Of a stretch of DNA of 64,000 nucleotides, positions 25,248 to 34,713 are shown piece by piece (position 1 is the first letter of the stretch; each line of letters starts with the position of its first letter). A program made the translations under genes and the position numbers. The stretch is from positions 1 through 64,000 of the forward strand of contig JBILKR010000013.1 in NCBI GenBank assembly GCA_044376575.1. Direction: 5' to 3'. The notes under the pieces were generated by a model. The model did no database searches, was not told where the DNA came from, and was given only the letters and a program-made list of their open reading frames with translations. The DNA comes from BA4 sp044376575 (lineage in GTDB: Bacteria; Bacteroidota; Bacteroidia; CAIKAF01).

Positions 25248-27872
25248 TTACTGTAAGTTAGCCCACCCGCTTTGTCTTTGTAGTTTTAGCATTTGCAGTA
25301 ATGGAGATTTTACGTTAATTGTAAACATGTAGGATTGGCGAATACCGAAAGGTATTACAGATACGCGCATTTCCCAGCAATGCAAATCTCTGTATATATT
25401 AAATTGAGAAGTAGTTATCTTGTTGTTTTGAATATCATAATTAAGGTTCATGCTTACTTTCCATTTTTTAGTAATGTTAACGTCTGCTGCAATATTCAAC
25501 GCATGAGTTAATGACTCTTTATCTAAAGGTTTTGCATAAACAATATTATACCCAAGACTAAAGCTGTATGGTATATTAAAATCCACATAATTATAATAGT
25601 CCGGCTGATTGGCAACCATTTGCTGAGCGGCAGTCATACCCGGCGCATCCGTGTCTTTTCTTTTTGATTCTCCCCGCAATGTAAAATTCACATTCAATCC
25701 CGCCTGTGTAAGTCTCATCAGTCCACCTCCATCCTGTATTAAAAATGTATTTACCCTTGAAGCAATACCATTATTAATTCTATATGTGTAAGGATCAAAT
25801 GACATTGAAAAGTTGATACCAATCAGATTGAAAAGTGTAGTTCTCCCTGCAATATTTAAGTTAGATAAATTAAGCGAGTCTCTGGCAAAGTCATAGTTCA
25901 TACCCAGTGATAAAACTTCAAGCAAAGGAATCTTTTTCATTCCGGTGATGGTGTCTTTTTTTGAAGCCACTTTCATTTCAATATTATTATTGATATTAAA
26001 CCCAACCGTTCCACTCAGTCCTGATGGTGAAGATCCAAAAAGTCCGATTTGATTTGGAGAGTATGTAACGATTTCGCCATTCGGGCCAAAATATCCGGTT
26101 CGTTGATCACCTAAATCAGGCCTGAAATTAGCATTGATGGTTGGAGTCATTACATGTCTGATGGCTTTGATAGGCCCTTTTTTAAATGAATACATTCCAT
26201 AAACCATCGTTGTTAATGAAGCCGAAGCATTGAACTCACGGGTGCTAAAAAATCCCCGGACGGTATCACTCTCAATCATTGCACTGATGGGATCATAGAA
26301 TTTGTTGAGATTGGCAAAATGCCATTTTTCAGTATAATTGACAGAAGGATTAAATGTAATGTGTTTTAAAATTTTCATATTCGTGCTCACACTCATTCTT
26401 TGTTGAATACCATTATTCATATTCCTGAGAACTCCGGTAAAATCTTTAATGAGCAGTGTGTCTATGGTATTGATATCATTTCTGAGATTCATAGTATAAC
26501 TCACTCCAATATTTTCATACCACTTGGGTGTGCCTATTTGTTTTTTTCTTTTGAATGGGAAAAATCTTGTTACGTTGAGTACAACATCAGGCAAACTAAT
26601 ATTTACTTGTCTGGTCTGAGTGTTCTGACTATGTCTGATATTTGCTGAAATGCTTACTGGTGTGCCCCTGAATGTTTTTGAAAATGAGATATTGGATTGA
26701 AACTGATTCTGAACAATTCCGGTTACATTACTTGCATTAAAGGTATTAAATGAGCCACTCACAATATTTACGGATGCATTAAAGGTGATGGTCGGATTTG
26801 ATTTGGGATCCTGCGTGTGATTCCATGTAAACTTAAAATCTCTGTTCTGTCTGAAATCTTTAGCAATTGATGGGTCTCCATACTGTAACTGAGAAAATCC
26901 CAATCCAATGCTACCGTTATACTGATATCTCTTTTTGTAATTCATCTGAGCTCTGGCTCCAAAACTCAGGCTTGTGTAAATATCTCCGGTGATGGTTAAA
27001 TCAATATAATCATTGATGGAAAAGTAATACCCCAGATTTCTTAAAAAGAATCCATACTGAGCCAACTCACCGTATTCTGGAAGAATCAGTCCCGATGATT
27101 TGGTTTTTTTTGTAGGAAAATATCCAAACGGAACAACCAGCGGAGTAGGAATATTTGCAATCTGAAGATTGGCCGGACCGGTAACAATCGCTTCATCCTG
27201 AATGATTTTAGCCTTGGTTGCCATAATATGAAAATGCGGTTCCGGATCAATGCAAGTCGTAAATTTTGCATTCTTTACATATAGGATATTGCTGCTGTCT
27301 TTTTTTGCTATACCAGCATGCAAATAGGCTTCGCCTTCATTAGTAATGGCTTCGGCTATCCAGCCTCTTTTGGTATCAAAGTTATATGCAATTTCTTTTG
27401 CTGTAAATGTTTTACCGTTATCAGTAAATATGGGTTTGCCTTGAATAATTCCTGATGAATCAACACTGCCGGAGGAGCTTAATTCTTTCTTATTCAAGTC
27501 AATTTGAATATAATTTGCTTCAAGTTGAATTGCTTGATAATTAATTTTTGCTGTATCATACAGATAAAGCATTTTTTTTGAAGTGTAAAAAACCACTGAA
27601 TCCACTGCCTGATAATTCACTGGATCATCCAAATAATTCTTTTTGGTGATGCTATCAGTTTGAATTGTTGTTCTGTTTCCGGTTAAACTATCTGGAAAAT
27701 TCTTGTTGTTTTTAATTGAATCGGTACTGACTTCAGCTGAATCAGCCATGTTATTTAACGGTTCGATGACACCGGATGTAATATCCTTATGCTTTTTCCG
27801 TTGTTGAACAGTACAGGAAAATGTTATTAAAAGTGTGGATAAAATCCAAAGTATATTTAAACTTTTCAGCAC
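25248..27872 (-). CDS. lptD: LptD, LPS-assembly outer-membrane protein
   Basis: An 874-residue outer-membrane protein. A signal or lipoprotein-like N-terminus ends ITFSC at residue 20. The OstA/LptA-like jellyroll follows, with YIQIDLNKKELSSSGS, GKTFTAKEIAYNFDTKRGWI and EGEAYLHAG strands at about 90-230. The C-terminal beta-barrel starts near PFGYFPTKKTKSSGLILPEYGE. It puts LPS into the outer leaflet with LptE. The start codon is GTG at 27872, with no ATG nearby. It is convergent with the glycosyltransferase gene, 1 bp apart, and divergent from the amidase gene. The Bacteroidota form lacks the conserved cysteine pairs of the E. coli protein. Confidence 0.87.
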   Translation of the reverse strand: MLKSLNILWILSTLLITFSCTVQQRKKHKDITSGVIEPLNNMADSAEVSTDSIKNNKNFPDSLTGNRTTIQTDSITKKNYLDDPVNYQAVDSVVFYTSKKMLYLYDTAKINYQAIQLEANYIQIDLNKKELSSSGSVDSSGIIQGKPIFTDNGKTFTAKEIAYNFDTKRGWIAEAITNEGEAYLHAGIAKKDSSNILYVKNAKFTTCIDPEPHFHIMATKAKIIQDEAIVTGPANLQIANIPTPLVVPFGYFPTKKTKSSGLILPEYGELAQYGFFLRNLGYYFSINDYIDLTITGDIYTSLSFGARAQMNYKKRYQYNGSIGLGFSQLQYGDPSIAKDFRQNRDFKFTWNHTQDPKSNPTITFNASVNIVSGSFNTFNASNVTGIVQNQFQSNISFSKTFRGTPVSISANIRHSQNTQTRQVNISLPDVVLNVTRFFPFKRKKQIGTPKWYENIGVSYTMNLRNDINTIDTLLIKDFTGVLRNMNNGIQQRMSVSTNMKILKHITFNPSVNYTEKWHFANLNKFYDPISAMIESDTVRGFFSTREFNASASLTTMVYGMYSFKKGPIKAIRHVMTPTINANFRPDLGDQRTGYFGPNGEIVTYSPNQIGLFGSSPSGLSGTVGFNINNNIEMKVASKKDTITGMKKIPLLEVLSLGMNYDFARDSLNLSNLNIAGRTTLFNLIGINFSMSFDPYTYRINNGIASRVNTFLIQDGGGLMRLTQAGLNVNFTLRGESKRKDTDAPGMTAAQQMVANQPDYYNYVDFNIPYSFSLGYNIVYAKPLDKESLTHALNIAADVNITKKWKVSMNLNYDIQNNKITTSQFNIYRDLHCWEMRVSVIPFGIRQSYMFTINVKSPLLQMLKLQRQSGWANLQ

Positions 27873-27882
27873 CTATTCCTGC

Positions 27883-27890
27883 TAAATTTG
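27883..27890 (+). promoter_or_regulatory. Candidate -7 element for the amidase gene
   Basis: TAAATTTG matches TAnnTTTG about 50 nt before the ATG at 27942. The same 69-bp intergenic region carries an opposite match for lptD. Confidence 0.4.
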
Positions 27891-27926
27891 CACGGTTCTT
27901 GTTATTGTTAACTTATCAAAACTAAA

Positions 27927-27934
27927 CAAAAATA
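27927..27934 (-). promoter_or_regulatory. Candidate -7 element for lptD
   Basis: The minus strand reads TATTTTTG (TAnnTTTG), about 55 nt before the GTG start of lptD. It lies between the amidase promoter and the amidase start codon, so the two divergent promoters would overlap in reach. Confidence 0.35.
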
Positions 27935-27941
27935 ATCATTT

Positions 27942-29201
27942 ATGAATCCACATCGTAATTCAACGCTTTCCTTCATGTGGGTTTATAGATTTTTATGTGT
28001 TATCATCTTCTCGTTATCATCTTTTGTTTTTCTCAATGCAAAGAATATGTTTTCTCCGGAAACATGGACTGATGTCATTGATGGAAAAAAAGTAAAGAAA
28101 GTAGTGATTGATGCCGGACACGGCGGTAAGGATCCCGGATGTCATGGAAGTTTTGCTTATGAAAAAGACATCTGCCTGTCTGTTGCATTAAAGCTTGGAA
28201 AGATGATCGAAGAACATTTTGAAGATGTAGAAGTCATTTACACCCGTAAAACAGATATTTTTATTGAGTTGCATAACCGTGCAAAAATTGCCAACGACCA
28301 TGATGCGGATTTGTTTATATGTATTCACGTAAATGCCGGAGGTAGCGCTGCTGCTTACGGAGCAGAAACGTATGTGATGGGTTTGCATAAAACAGAGGCT
28401 AATCTGGAAGTAGCAAAAAGGGAAAATGCCGCTGTATTACTGGAAGATGATTATCAGAAAGAGTATGAGGGATTTGATCCTAATTCAGATGAAGGAAATA
28501 TTATTTTTTCACTGTATCAAAATAAATATCTTGAACAAAGCATATTTTTTGCTTCAAAAGTGCAGCATTATTTTCGCAACTATGCTCAACGACATGATCG
28601 CGGTGTTAGGCAGGCCGGATTTCTTGTATTGGTGAAAACAGCTATGCCTTCAGTTCTAATAGAAACCGGATTTGCAACTCATCCAGAAGAAGAAAAATTT
28701 TTGGCAGCTAAAACAGGTCAGGATATCATGGCATCTTCTATTTTTCAGGCATTTATCGATTATAAGCAAAAAATGGAAGGAGATCTTTATGCCGGAATGA
28801 AAAAAGAATTTAAGCCTGTTTCCGTTTTTCGGGATGGTCAGGAAAAAAGTACAACGCAGGAAATTTTGGAGAATGTCAATACTTCAACGGAACCTGAAAT
28901 AAAAGAAATTAACAATGATTTAATTTCAGATGAAATTAGGTTTCGTGTTCAATTTTTATCGTTACCCCAAAAATTAAAAATTTCTGACCCTTCCTTACAG
29001 GGAATAAAAGATGTTGATATTATTGAAAATAGTGGAGTTTACAGGTACACTTCAGGAAACGAAGTTGCCTTGCAATCTGCAAAAGATATTCAGCAGCAAC
29101 TAGTTTTAAAAGGTTATAAAGACGCATTTGTAGTGGCATATAGGGGTAATGAAAGAATTTCAGTAAAAGAAGCATTAGAAATTCTCAACAAAAAAAATTA
29201 A
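27942..29201 (+). CDS. N-acetylmuramoyl-L-alanine amidase (Amidase_3)
   Basis: A 419-residue exported enzyme cutting the amide bond between MurNAc and the peptide stem in peptidoglycan. Hydrophobic segment 14-33 is a signal or anchor. The zinc-site and catalytic residues are in VVIDAGHGGKDPG, the Glu of AYEKDICL, FICIHVNAGG and VLIETGFATHPEEE. After the catalytic domain a Glu/Lys-rich linker leads to a C-terminal SPOR-like region (about 345-415: VQFLSLPQKLKI ... ALQSAKDIQQQLVLKGYKDAFVVAY). That would target septal glycan; the SPOR call is an inference from pattern. An MCE-domain protein gene follows after 41 bp. Confidence 0.9.
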   Translation: MNPHRNSTLSFMWVYRFLCVIIFSLSSFVFLNAKNMFSPETWTDVIDGKKVKKVVIDAGHGGKDPGCHGSFAYEKDICLSVALKLGKMIEEHFEDVEVIYTRKTDIFIELHNRAKIANDHDADLFICIHVNAGGSAAAYGAETYVMGLHKTEANLEVAKRENAAVLLEDDYQKEYEGFDPNSDEGNIIFSLYQNKYLEQSIFFASKVQHYFRNYAQRHDRGVRQAGFLVLVKTAMPSVLIETGFATHPEEEKFLAAKTGQDIMASSIFQAFIDYKQKMEGDLYAGMKKEFKPVSVFRDGQEKSTTQEILENVNTSTEPEIKEINNDLISDEIRFRVQFLSLPQKLKISDPSLQGIKDVDIIENSGVYRYTSGNEVALQSAKDIQQQLVLKGYKDAFVVAYRGNERISVKEALEILNKKN

Positions 29202-29242
29202 TATTGTATTGCCAAAGTGTATGAACATAATACTGAACTACA

Positions 29243-30253
29243 TTGAAAATTAATATATCAAGAGAAGTTAAAATTGCGATTCTGGTAATCGTTACGCTTG
29301 CTTTCGGAATATGGGGATTTAACTATCTGAAAGGGAAAGATATTTTTGTAAAGCACAGAGAATTTTATGCAATTTACAATAAGGTAGAAGGATTGGGAAT
29401 TTCCAGCCCTGTTGTTGTAAATGGTTATGCGGTTGGGGCAGTCACTGAAATAGCATTGATGAAAGAGCGTCCTGGATTTCTTATTGTGAAATTCAGAATC
29501 AGTAATTCTGACTTACAAATTCCAATGGATACTGAAGCAAAGATCGCTAGCTCAAGTTTATTGGGTTCAAAGCAAATTCAATTGTTAATGGGTATAGATT
29601 CTGTTTATCTTGAACCCGGTGATACATTGAATACTACCATCGAAGAAGATTTACAGACCTCTGTAAATAAAATGATTCAGCCGCTGAAAGATAAAGTTGA
29701 AAGATTAATTTCAAACGTAGATTCAATATTGGTACCTATCCAAACCATTTTGGATGAAGAGGGTACAAGAAAACTGGCTGAAAGTTTACAAAGAATACCC
29801 AGGGTACTTGAAAATCTTGAGAAAACCACTTATCGTATAGATACCCTTGTTGCTCAGGAAAAAAACAAATTGGGAAGAATTATTTCTAACGTTGAGTCAA
29901 TCACAGGAAACTTGAAAAAGAATAATGAAAAAATTACTTCTATTCTCGAAAATGTTGAAGAGATTACGGATTCACTCGCTAAATCCAATTTCAAAGAAAC
30001 CATTAAACATGCCACTGATGTTGTTGCAAAGGTTGATATGGTGATGGAAAAAGTAAATAAAGGAGAAGGAACACTGGGTGCTCTTTTATATGATGATCGC
30101 CTCTATAGCCAATTAGACGGAGCGGCTTCCAAATTGAACCATTTAATTGATGACATCGAACAAAATCCTGAACGTTACCTGAATTTCTCATTTATCCATG
30201 TGAATAAAAAAGTTTCGCCTAAAAATGATAAGGCCAAACAATTAAAGAATTAA
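29243..30253 (+). CDS. MlaD-family MCE-domain protein
   Basis: A 336-residue protein with a single N-terminal membrane helix (VKIAILVIVTLAFGIWGF, residues 9-26). An MCE domain follows at about 39-115 (YNKVEGLGISSPVVVNGYAVGAVTEI, ASSSLLGSKQIQLL), and then a long helical region predicted to be coiled coil. Such proteins form hexamers that carry phospholipids between the two membranes. The start codon is TTG; the family N-terminus begins exactly there, and no ATG precedes the helix. MlaE/F are not in the window. It is probably cotranscribed with the amidase. Confidence 0.88.
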   Translation: MKINISREVKIAILVIVTLAFGIWGFNYLKGKDIFVKHREFYAIYNKVEGLGISSPVVVNGYAVGAVTEIALMKERPGFLIVKFRISNSDLQIPMDTEAKIASSSLLGSKQIQLLMGIDSVYLEPGDTLNTTIEEDLQTSVNKMIQPLKDKVERLISNVDSILVPIQTILDEEGTRKLAESLQRIPRVLENLEKTTYRIDTLVAQEKNKLGRIISNVESITGNLKKNNEKITSILENVEEITDSLAKSNFKETIKHATDVVAKVDMVMEKVNKGEGTLGALLYDDRLYSQLDGAASKLNHLIDDIEQNPERYLNFSFIHVNKKVSPKNDKAKQLKN

Positions 30254-30280
30254 TGTTGTTATCTTATTAAATTTTATTTC

Positions 30281-31621
30281 ATGTTTAGTGCTGTACTTTT
30301 TACTCTGATTTTTTCTCTTGCTGTTGGACTTTTTGGGAAAAAATTATTAACCATTCGCAGAAATATTTTACTTGGTCGTGATACCTTGCTGGAAGGTTCA
30401 ACAACTGATCGTATTAAAACGATGACGATGGTTGCATTGGGACAGAGCAAAATGGTTGCAAGACCGATAGCCGGTATTCTTCATGTTTTTATATATCTCG
30501 CATTTGTATTTACACAGATTGAACTGATTGAAATTGTAATTGATGGTGTATCAAATGGACATCGTACCGTTTGGGGCTTGATAGATAATTCTTTTTTAGC
30601 ACCTGTTTATACAATTGCCATTAATCTTATAGAAATATTATCCGTACTCGCATTTATTGCAACAGTGGTTTTTTTATTCAGACGAAATATTATTCGACTG
30701 GCTCGTTTTCAAAAACCCGAACTCAAAGGGTGGCCTTCGAAAGATGCCAACCTGATTTTAATCGGTGAAATATTTCTTATTTCCTGCATCATGCTAATGA
30801 ACAGTGCTGATGTTGCTTTGCAAAAACTGGGTGAAACCCCTGTTACAGGTCATTTTTTAATCTCGTCATTTTTATCTTCTTTTTGGGCTGGAATGTCGGT
30901 TGATACACTACATATTTTAGAGCGTATCGGTTGGTGGGGGCATGTGATGGGTATTTTAGGTTTTATGGTGTATCTCCCATATTCAAAACATTTTCATATT
31001 CTACTTGCATTCCCAAATACTTACTATACAAACCTAAAGCCATACGGCAAATTTTCTAACCTTGAATCAGTTACCAAAGAAGTAAAACTGATGATGGATC
31101 CTTCCGCTGACCCTTATGCCGCAGGTGCTGACAATAATGCTGCTCCTGTTAAGTTTGGTGCGCGTGATGTTACTGACTTATCTTGGAAGAACTTAATGGA
31201 TGCATACACTTGCACCGAATGTGGCCGTTGTACATCGGTTTGTCCGGCAAATCTTACCGGTAAAATTCTTTCTCCCAGAAAAATTATGATGGATACACGC
31301 GACAGGGCAGAAGAGGTAGGTAAAAATATTGATACACATGGTAAAGAGTATTCAGATGGAAAATCTTTGCTTGGAAATTATATTACTGAAGAAGAACTAT
31401 GGGCTTGTACTTCATGTAATGCCTGCGTTCAGGCATGTCCTGTAAATATTAATCCGCTTGAAATTATTCTTGATTTACGTCGTGATCTTGTGATGGAACA
31501 ATCCAAGGCGCCGGCATCCATTAATGCCATGTTCTCAAATATTGAAAACAACGGTGCTCCATGGCAATTTTCTCCTATGGACAGGGCCAACTGGTCGAAT
31601 GAAATGAATACAAAAGCTTAA
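30281..31621 (+). CDS. Membrane-bound 4Fe-4S oxidoreductase, HdrE/HdrC-like fusion
   Basis: A 446-residue protein. The N-terminal half has about five membrane helices (3-20, 70-90, 108-128, 165-182, 215-240), like the nitrate-reductase-gamma/HdrE cytochrome b fold. The C-terminal half has two 4Fe-4S clusters: CTECGRCTSVCPANLTG and CTSCNACVQACPVNINP. In relatives this unit passes electrons between quinones in the membrane and a soluble CCG-domain subunit. That partner is the next gene, 10 bp away. The electron donor and acceptor here are unknown. Confidence 0.85.
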   Translation: MFSAVLFTLIFSLAVGLFGKKLLTIRRNILLGRDTLLEGSTTDRIKTMTMVALGQSKMVARPIAGILHVFIYLAFVFTQIELIEIVIDGVSNGHRTVWGLIDNSFLAPVYTIAINLIEILSVLAFIATVVFLFRRNIIRLARFQKPELKGWPSKDANLILIGEIFLISCIMLMNSADVALQKLGETPVTGHFLISSFLSSFWAGMSVDTLHILERIGWWGHVMGILGFMVYLPYSKHFHILLAFPNTYYTNLKPYGKFSNLESVTKEVKLMMDPSADPYAAGADNNAAPVKFGARDVTDLSWKNLMDAYTCTECGRCTSVCPANLTGKILSPRKIMMDTRDRAEEVGKNIDTHGKEYSDGKSLLGNYITEEELWACTSCNACVQACPVNINPLEIILDLRRDLVMEQSKAPASINAMFSNIENNGAPWQFSPMDRANWSNEMNTKA

Positions 31622-31631
31622 ACTCTTTCTC

Positions 31632-32426
31632 ATGAGCAATCAAACATTAAAAATACCTACATGTGCTGAAATGGCTTCAAATGGTGAAACACCTGAAGTA
31701 TTATTTTGGGTTGGATGTGCCGGAAGTTTTGATGACAGGGCCAAGAGGGTTACAAAGGCATTTGCTAAAATATTACACCATACCGCTATTAAATTCGCTA
31801 TACTCGGAACAGAAGAAAATTGTACCGGAGATCCTGCCAAACGCGCCGGTAACGAATTCCTTTTTCAAATGATGGCTTTTCAAAATATTCAACTGTTGAA
31901 TGGCTATGGAATAAAGAAAATTGTAACGGCCTGTCCGCATTGCTTTAATACCATCAAAAATGAATATCCTTCATTGGGGGGCGAATATGAAGTGATGCAT
32001 CACTCTCAGTTTCTTCAACATTTAATTGATTCAGGAAAATTGAAGGTTGAGGGAGGGCCATTTAAAGGAAAAAAAATTACGTATCATGATCCCTGTTATT
32101 TGGGCAGGGCAAACAATATTTATGAGGCTCCCAGAAATGTAATTGAAAAACTTGATACAGAGATTGCTGAAATGAAAAGAAGCCGATCCAATGGTTTATG
32201 CTGTGGGGCTGGTGGTGCACAAATGTTCAAGGAGGCAGAGAAAGGAAATAAAGAAATAAATATAGAAAGGGCTGAAGAAGCACTTGAGCTTCAACCTGAT
32301 GTGATTGCTGTGGGTTGTCCGTTTTGCAATACCATGATGACAGACGGAGTTAAACTGAAGGAAAAACAAGATCAGGTAAAAGTCCTTGATATCGCAGAAA
32401 TGATTGCCCAGGCGAATGATTTATAA
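31632..32426 (+). CDS. CCG-domain Fe-S oxidoreductase (HdrB/GlcF-like)
   Basis: A 264-residue soluble protein with two CCG-type motifs. The first module has WVGCAGS, EENCTGDPAKR and TACPHCFNT; the second has YHDPCYLGR, LCCGAGGAQMF and GCPFCNTM. In HdrB and related proteins this pattern carries special Fe-S clusters, so the protein is likely an electron-transfer partner for the upstream membrane subunit. In Bacteroidota the two genes are commonly adjacent. It overlaps the next gene by 11 bp. The physiological reaction cannot be read from sequence. Confidence 0.87.
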   Translation: MSNQTLKIPTCAEMASNGETPEVLFWVGCAGSFDDRAKRVTKAFAKILHHTAIKFAILGTEENCTGDPAKRAGNEFLFQMMAFQNIQLLNGYGIKKIVTACPHCFNTIKNEYPSLGGEYEVMHHSQFLQHLIDSGKLKVEGGPFKGKKITYHDPCYLGRANNIYEAPRNVIEKLDTEIAEMKRSRSNGLCCGAGGAQMFKEAEKGNKEINIERAEEALELQPDVIAVGCPFCNTMMTDGVKLKEKQDQVKVLDIAEMIAQANDL

Positions 32427-32928
32427 AGAATTAAGCATTGATCAATTCAGGTTGGCAGATACTTCCAGGATATGGATTTATCAGTGTAACCGTGATTTTA
32501 CCAACGAAGAGGTAGATGAAATAGCTGTTCTTTGTGAGAATTTTACCTCTCAGTGGGCGGCTCACGGCCACAAACTGATGGCTGACTTTCGGATTATCTT
32601 AAACAGATTTATTGTATTGGCCGTTGATGAACAAATTGCTCATGCTTCAGGATGTTCCATCGACAAGTCCGTTCATTTTTTCAAAGGAATCGAAAATCAA
32701 TTTAACGTGCAGTTAATGAACCGCCTCAACATCGCATGTTGGGATACAACGCAAAAACAATTGTCAACTTTTTCTATTCCCAATATTGAAAAGGCTTTGA
32801 ATGAAGGAAAACTTCATACTGATTCACTCGTATTTGATAATACAGTATTGACATTGGGTGAATGGGAAAATAACTGGATTAAACCCTTGAGCCAAACCTG
32901 GCTTTCACGCAATTTTACCAAGGTTTGA
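32416..32928 (+). CDS. Conserved hypothetical protein (often mislabelled ABC transporter ATPase)
   Basis: A 170-residue cytoplasmic protein beginning at the ATG at 32416, inside the 3' end of the Fe-S gene; a TTG twelve bases upstream is less likely. The pattern RIWIYQCNRDFTNEEVDEI, FTSQWAAHGHKLMADFRIILNRFIVLAVDE and CSIDKSVHFFKGIENQF is one I associate with a Bacteroidota family labelled ABC transporter ATPase. It has no Walker A, signature or Walker B, so that name is wrong. No other function is known to me. It completes the three-gene Fe-S unit. Confidence 0.72.
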   Translation: MIYKELSIDQFRLADTSRIWIYQCNRDFTNEEVDEIAVLCENFTSQWAAHGHKLMADFRIILNRFIVLAVDEQIAHASGCSIDKSVHFFKGIENQFNVQLMNRLNIACWDTTQKQLSTFSIPNIEKALNEGKLHTDSLVFDNTVLTLGEWENNWIKPLSQTWLSRNFTKV

Positions 32929-32990
32929 TTAAAAAATCGATTATTTGACCAATTTTGGTTGAATAATTTTTTATTTTTGAAACCATTCTT

Positions 32991-32998
32991 TATATTTG
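32991..32998 (+). promoter_or_regulatory. Candidate -7 element for rpmE2 (L31)
   Basis: TATATTTG followed by CA, 20 nt before the ATG; an exact match to TAnnTTTG in the short gap after the upstream gene. No TTG is seen at the ideal -33 distance. Confidence 0.55.
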
Positions 32999-33017
32999 CA
33001 CCCTTAAAACTAAGATT

Positions 33018-33290
33018 ATGAAAGAAGGAATTCATCCTAAAGAATATAGACTGGTAGTTTTCAAAGATGTGTCCAATGAGTATGCTTTTTTAACTAAATC
33101 ATGCGTTAATACTAAGGATACCATTGTTTGGGAAGATGGAAATGAGTATCCTTTGTTTAAGGTCGAAATTTCAAATACCTCGCATCCATACTTCACCGGT
33201 AAGATGAAGTTGATCGATACTGCAGGTCGCGTGGACAAGTTCATGAATCGTTACAAGAAATCGCAGCCTAAGAATACTGAAAGCAAGTAA
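33018..33290 (+). CDS. rpmE2: 50S ribosomal protein L31, type B (zinc-free)
   Basis: A 90-residue protein. It starts MKEGIHPKEYRLVVFKDV and has FLTKSCVNTKDTIVWEDGNEYPLFKVEIS and HPYFTGK, the type B form. The CxxC zinc site of type A L31 is absent; one Cys remains (C29). In many bacteria the B form replaces the A form under zinc limitation, but in the Bacteroidota it can be the only copy, so a role in zinc response is not implied. It has its own promoter-like element and a strong terminator, so it is monocistronic. Confidence 0.95.
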   Translation: MKEGIHPKEYRLVVFKDVSNEYAFLTKSCVNTKDTIVWEDGNEYPLFKVEISNTSHPYFTGKMKLIDTAGRVDKFMNRYKKSQPKNTESK

Positions 33291-33311
33291 TCTGAAGAAT
33301 ATATTTATAAG

Positions 33312-33345
33312 AACCCTGACTATTTTAGTCAGGGTTTCTTATTTT
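33312..33345 (+). terminator. Rho-independent terminator of rpmE2
   Basis: A perfect 11-bp stem, AACCCTGACTA with TAGTCAGGGTT, with a TTT loop at 33323-33325, followed by the T-rich run TCTTATTTTTAT. It begins 21 bp after the stop codon. Confidence 0.9.
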
Positions 33346-33368
33346 TATCCATATTATAATTCGCATTT

Positions 33369-34580
33369 ATGTTTCAATTGATTCTTGTTGATAGTATTTC
33401 AGGACGTGAGCAATTATTACCTTTTACATATACCCGTCCTGCAGCGGATATTCGCAACGGCATTCTGACCAACAGAGAGCGTTGGGAATCTTTACTTTCG
33501 GTCTCATCAGGAACATTCACAGCATCTTATTTACAGGAAAAATTTCCTTTTGTATCCGCTGAACTTTATCTGGCCATTGATGCTCAGGTTATCGGAACAG
33601 AAGATTTTGCCCGTTTTTTAATGGATGCACAACCCCAAAAGAATACCCTTTATTTTAAAGATGGAATTTGGATTGCCGGCTGGATTGATAATACTCGGTG
33701 GGAAAATTTTAAAAGTTCACAATATGATTTATTTCAAAAAATCGAACTCGAGCATCTGCCTGTGAAAAGATTAGTGCATACCTGGGACATATTTTCACAA
33801 TGTGATGCCTTGATGCGTTCAGATTTTCAACGGATAACCAAAAACAGAAAATCTATACCAATATCTGCGGATAATACAGTTATAGGACCGGAATCATCAA
33901 TTTTTATTGAAGAAGGGGCAAAAATGCACGGTGCTGTTCTGAATTCAACAACCGGACCAATTTATATTGGCAAAGATGCTGAAGTGATGGAAGGCACTTT
34001 AATTCGCGGCCCGTTTTCTCTGGGAGAGCATTCACAAACTAAGATGGGTGCAAAAATTTACGGCGCTACATCTTTAGGTCCTCACGTTAAAGTTGGAGGA
34101 GAGTTAAATAACGTTGTGATTTTCGGATACTCAAGCAAGGCTCATGATGGTTTTCTCGGAAACTCAGTAATAGGAGAGTGGTGCAACCTGGGAGCTGATA
34201 CAAATAACAGTAACCTGAAAAATAATTATGCATCAGTAAAATTATGGGATTACGCTGCTAAAAAATTTGTTGATACAGGTTTGCAGTTTTGTGGATTAAT
34301 GATGGGAGATCACAGTAAGTGTGGCATCAATACAATGTTTAATACAGGCACGGTAGTGGGCGTAAGTTCAAATATATTCGGATCCGGATTTCCGCGAAAC
34401 TTTATTCCATCTTTTGCATGGGGTGGTGCACATGGATTTACCACATATCAGTTGCCCGCAGCATTTGAAACCGCTGAAAAGGTTTATAAGCGAAGAAATA
34501 TAGATTTCAATGCGATTGAAAAACGAATGTTGGAAAAAATATTTGAAATCACTGAAGAGGAAAGAAAAACAATGAAGTGA
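33369..34580 (+). CDS. GlmU-like putative sugar nucleotidyltransferase (NTP_transf_4)
   Basis: A 403-residue protein. The N-terminal region begins LVDSISGREQLLPFTYTRPAADIRNGILTNRERWE, typical of the Bacteroidota NTP_transf_4 domain, and lacks the GxGTRM pyrophosphorylase loop of GlmU. Residues about 165-350 are hexapeptide repeats of a left-handed beta helix (IGPESSIFIEEGAKMHGAVL, IYIGKDAEVMEGTLIRGPFSLGEHSQ). This suggests acetyl- or nucleotidyl-transfer to a sugar phosphate, but the exact reaction is unknown. It stands alone, with a weak terminator-like hairpin after it. Confidence 0.82.
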   Translation: MFQLILVDSISGREQLLPFTYTRPAADIRNGILTNRERWESLLSVSSGTFTASYLQEKFPFVSAELYLAIDAQVIGTEDFARFLMDAQPQKNTLYFKDGIWIAGWIDNTRWENFKSSQYDLFQKIELEHLPVKRLVHTWDIFSQCDALMRSDFQRITKNRKSIPISADNTVIGPESSIFIEEGAKMHGAVLNSTTGPIYIGKDAEVMEGTLIRGPFSLGEHSQTKMGAKIYGATSLGPHVKVGGELNNVVIFGYSSKAHDGFLGNSVIGEWCNLGADTNNSNLKNNYASVKLWDYAAKKFVDTGLQFCGLMMGDHSKCGINTMFNTGTVVGVSSNIFGSGFPRNFIPSFAWGGAHGFTTYQLPAAFETAEKVYKRRNIDFNAIEKRMLEKIFEITEEERKTMK

Positions 34581-34591
34581 TATTAAACAAA

Positions 34592-34621
34592 AAGGGAACT
34601 GCAGTATGCAATTCCCTCTTT
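34592..34621. terminator. Possible terminator between the GlmU-like gene and clpB
   Basis: A 10-bp stem with one mismatch, AGGGAACTGC against GCAATTCCCT, and an AGTAT loop, flanked by A and T tracts. It lies between convergent genes and could serve both. The T tract is short, so confidence is limited. Confidence 0.5.
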
Positions 34622-34713
34622 GATAACCAACCTACTATGAAAAAACTATTTTTTGTAAACTTTACATGAATAAAACATCATATATTTTATTTTGTTTTGT
34701 CATTAACATTTTT

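Noticed and set aside
25244..25260. Perfect inverted repeat TAACTTAC-T-GTAAGTTA at the convergent ends of the glycosyltransferase and lptD genes
   Set aside because: There is no T run, the stem is AT-rich and the centre too tight, so it is not a convincing terminator.
32416..32928. Product name ABC transporter ATPase often given to this family
   Set aside because: No Walker A, Walker B or signature motif is present, so the label has no support.
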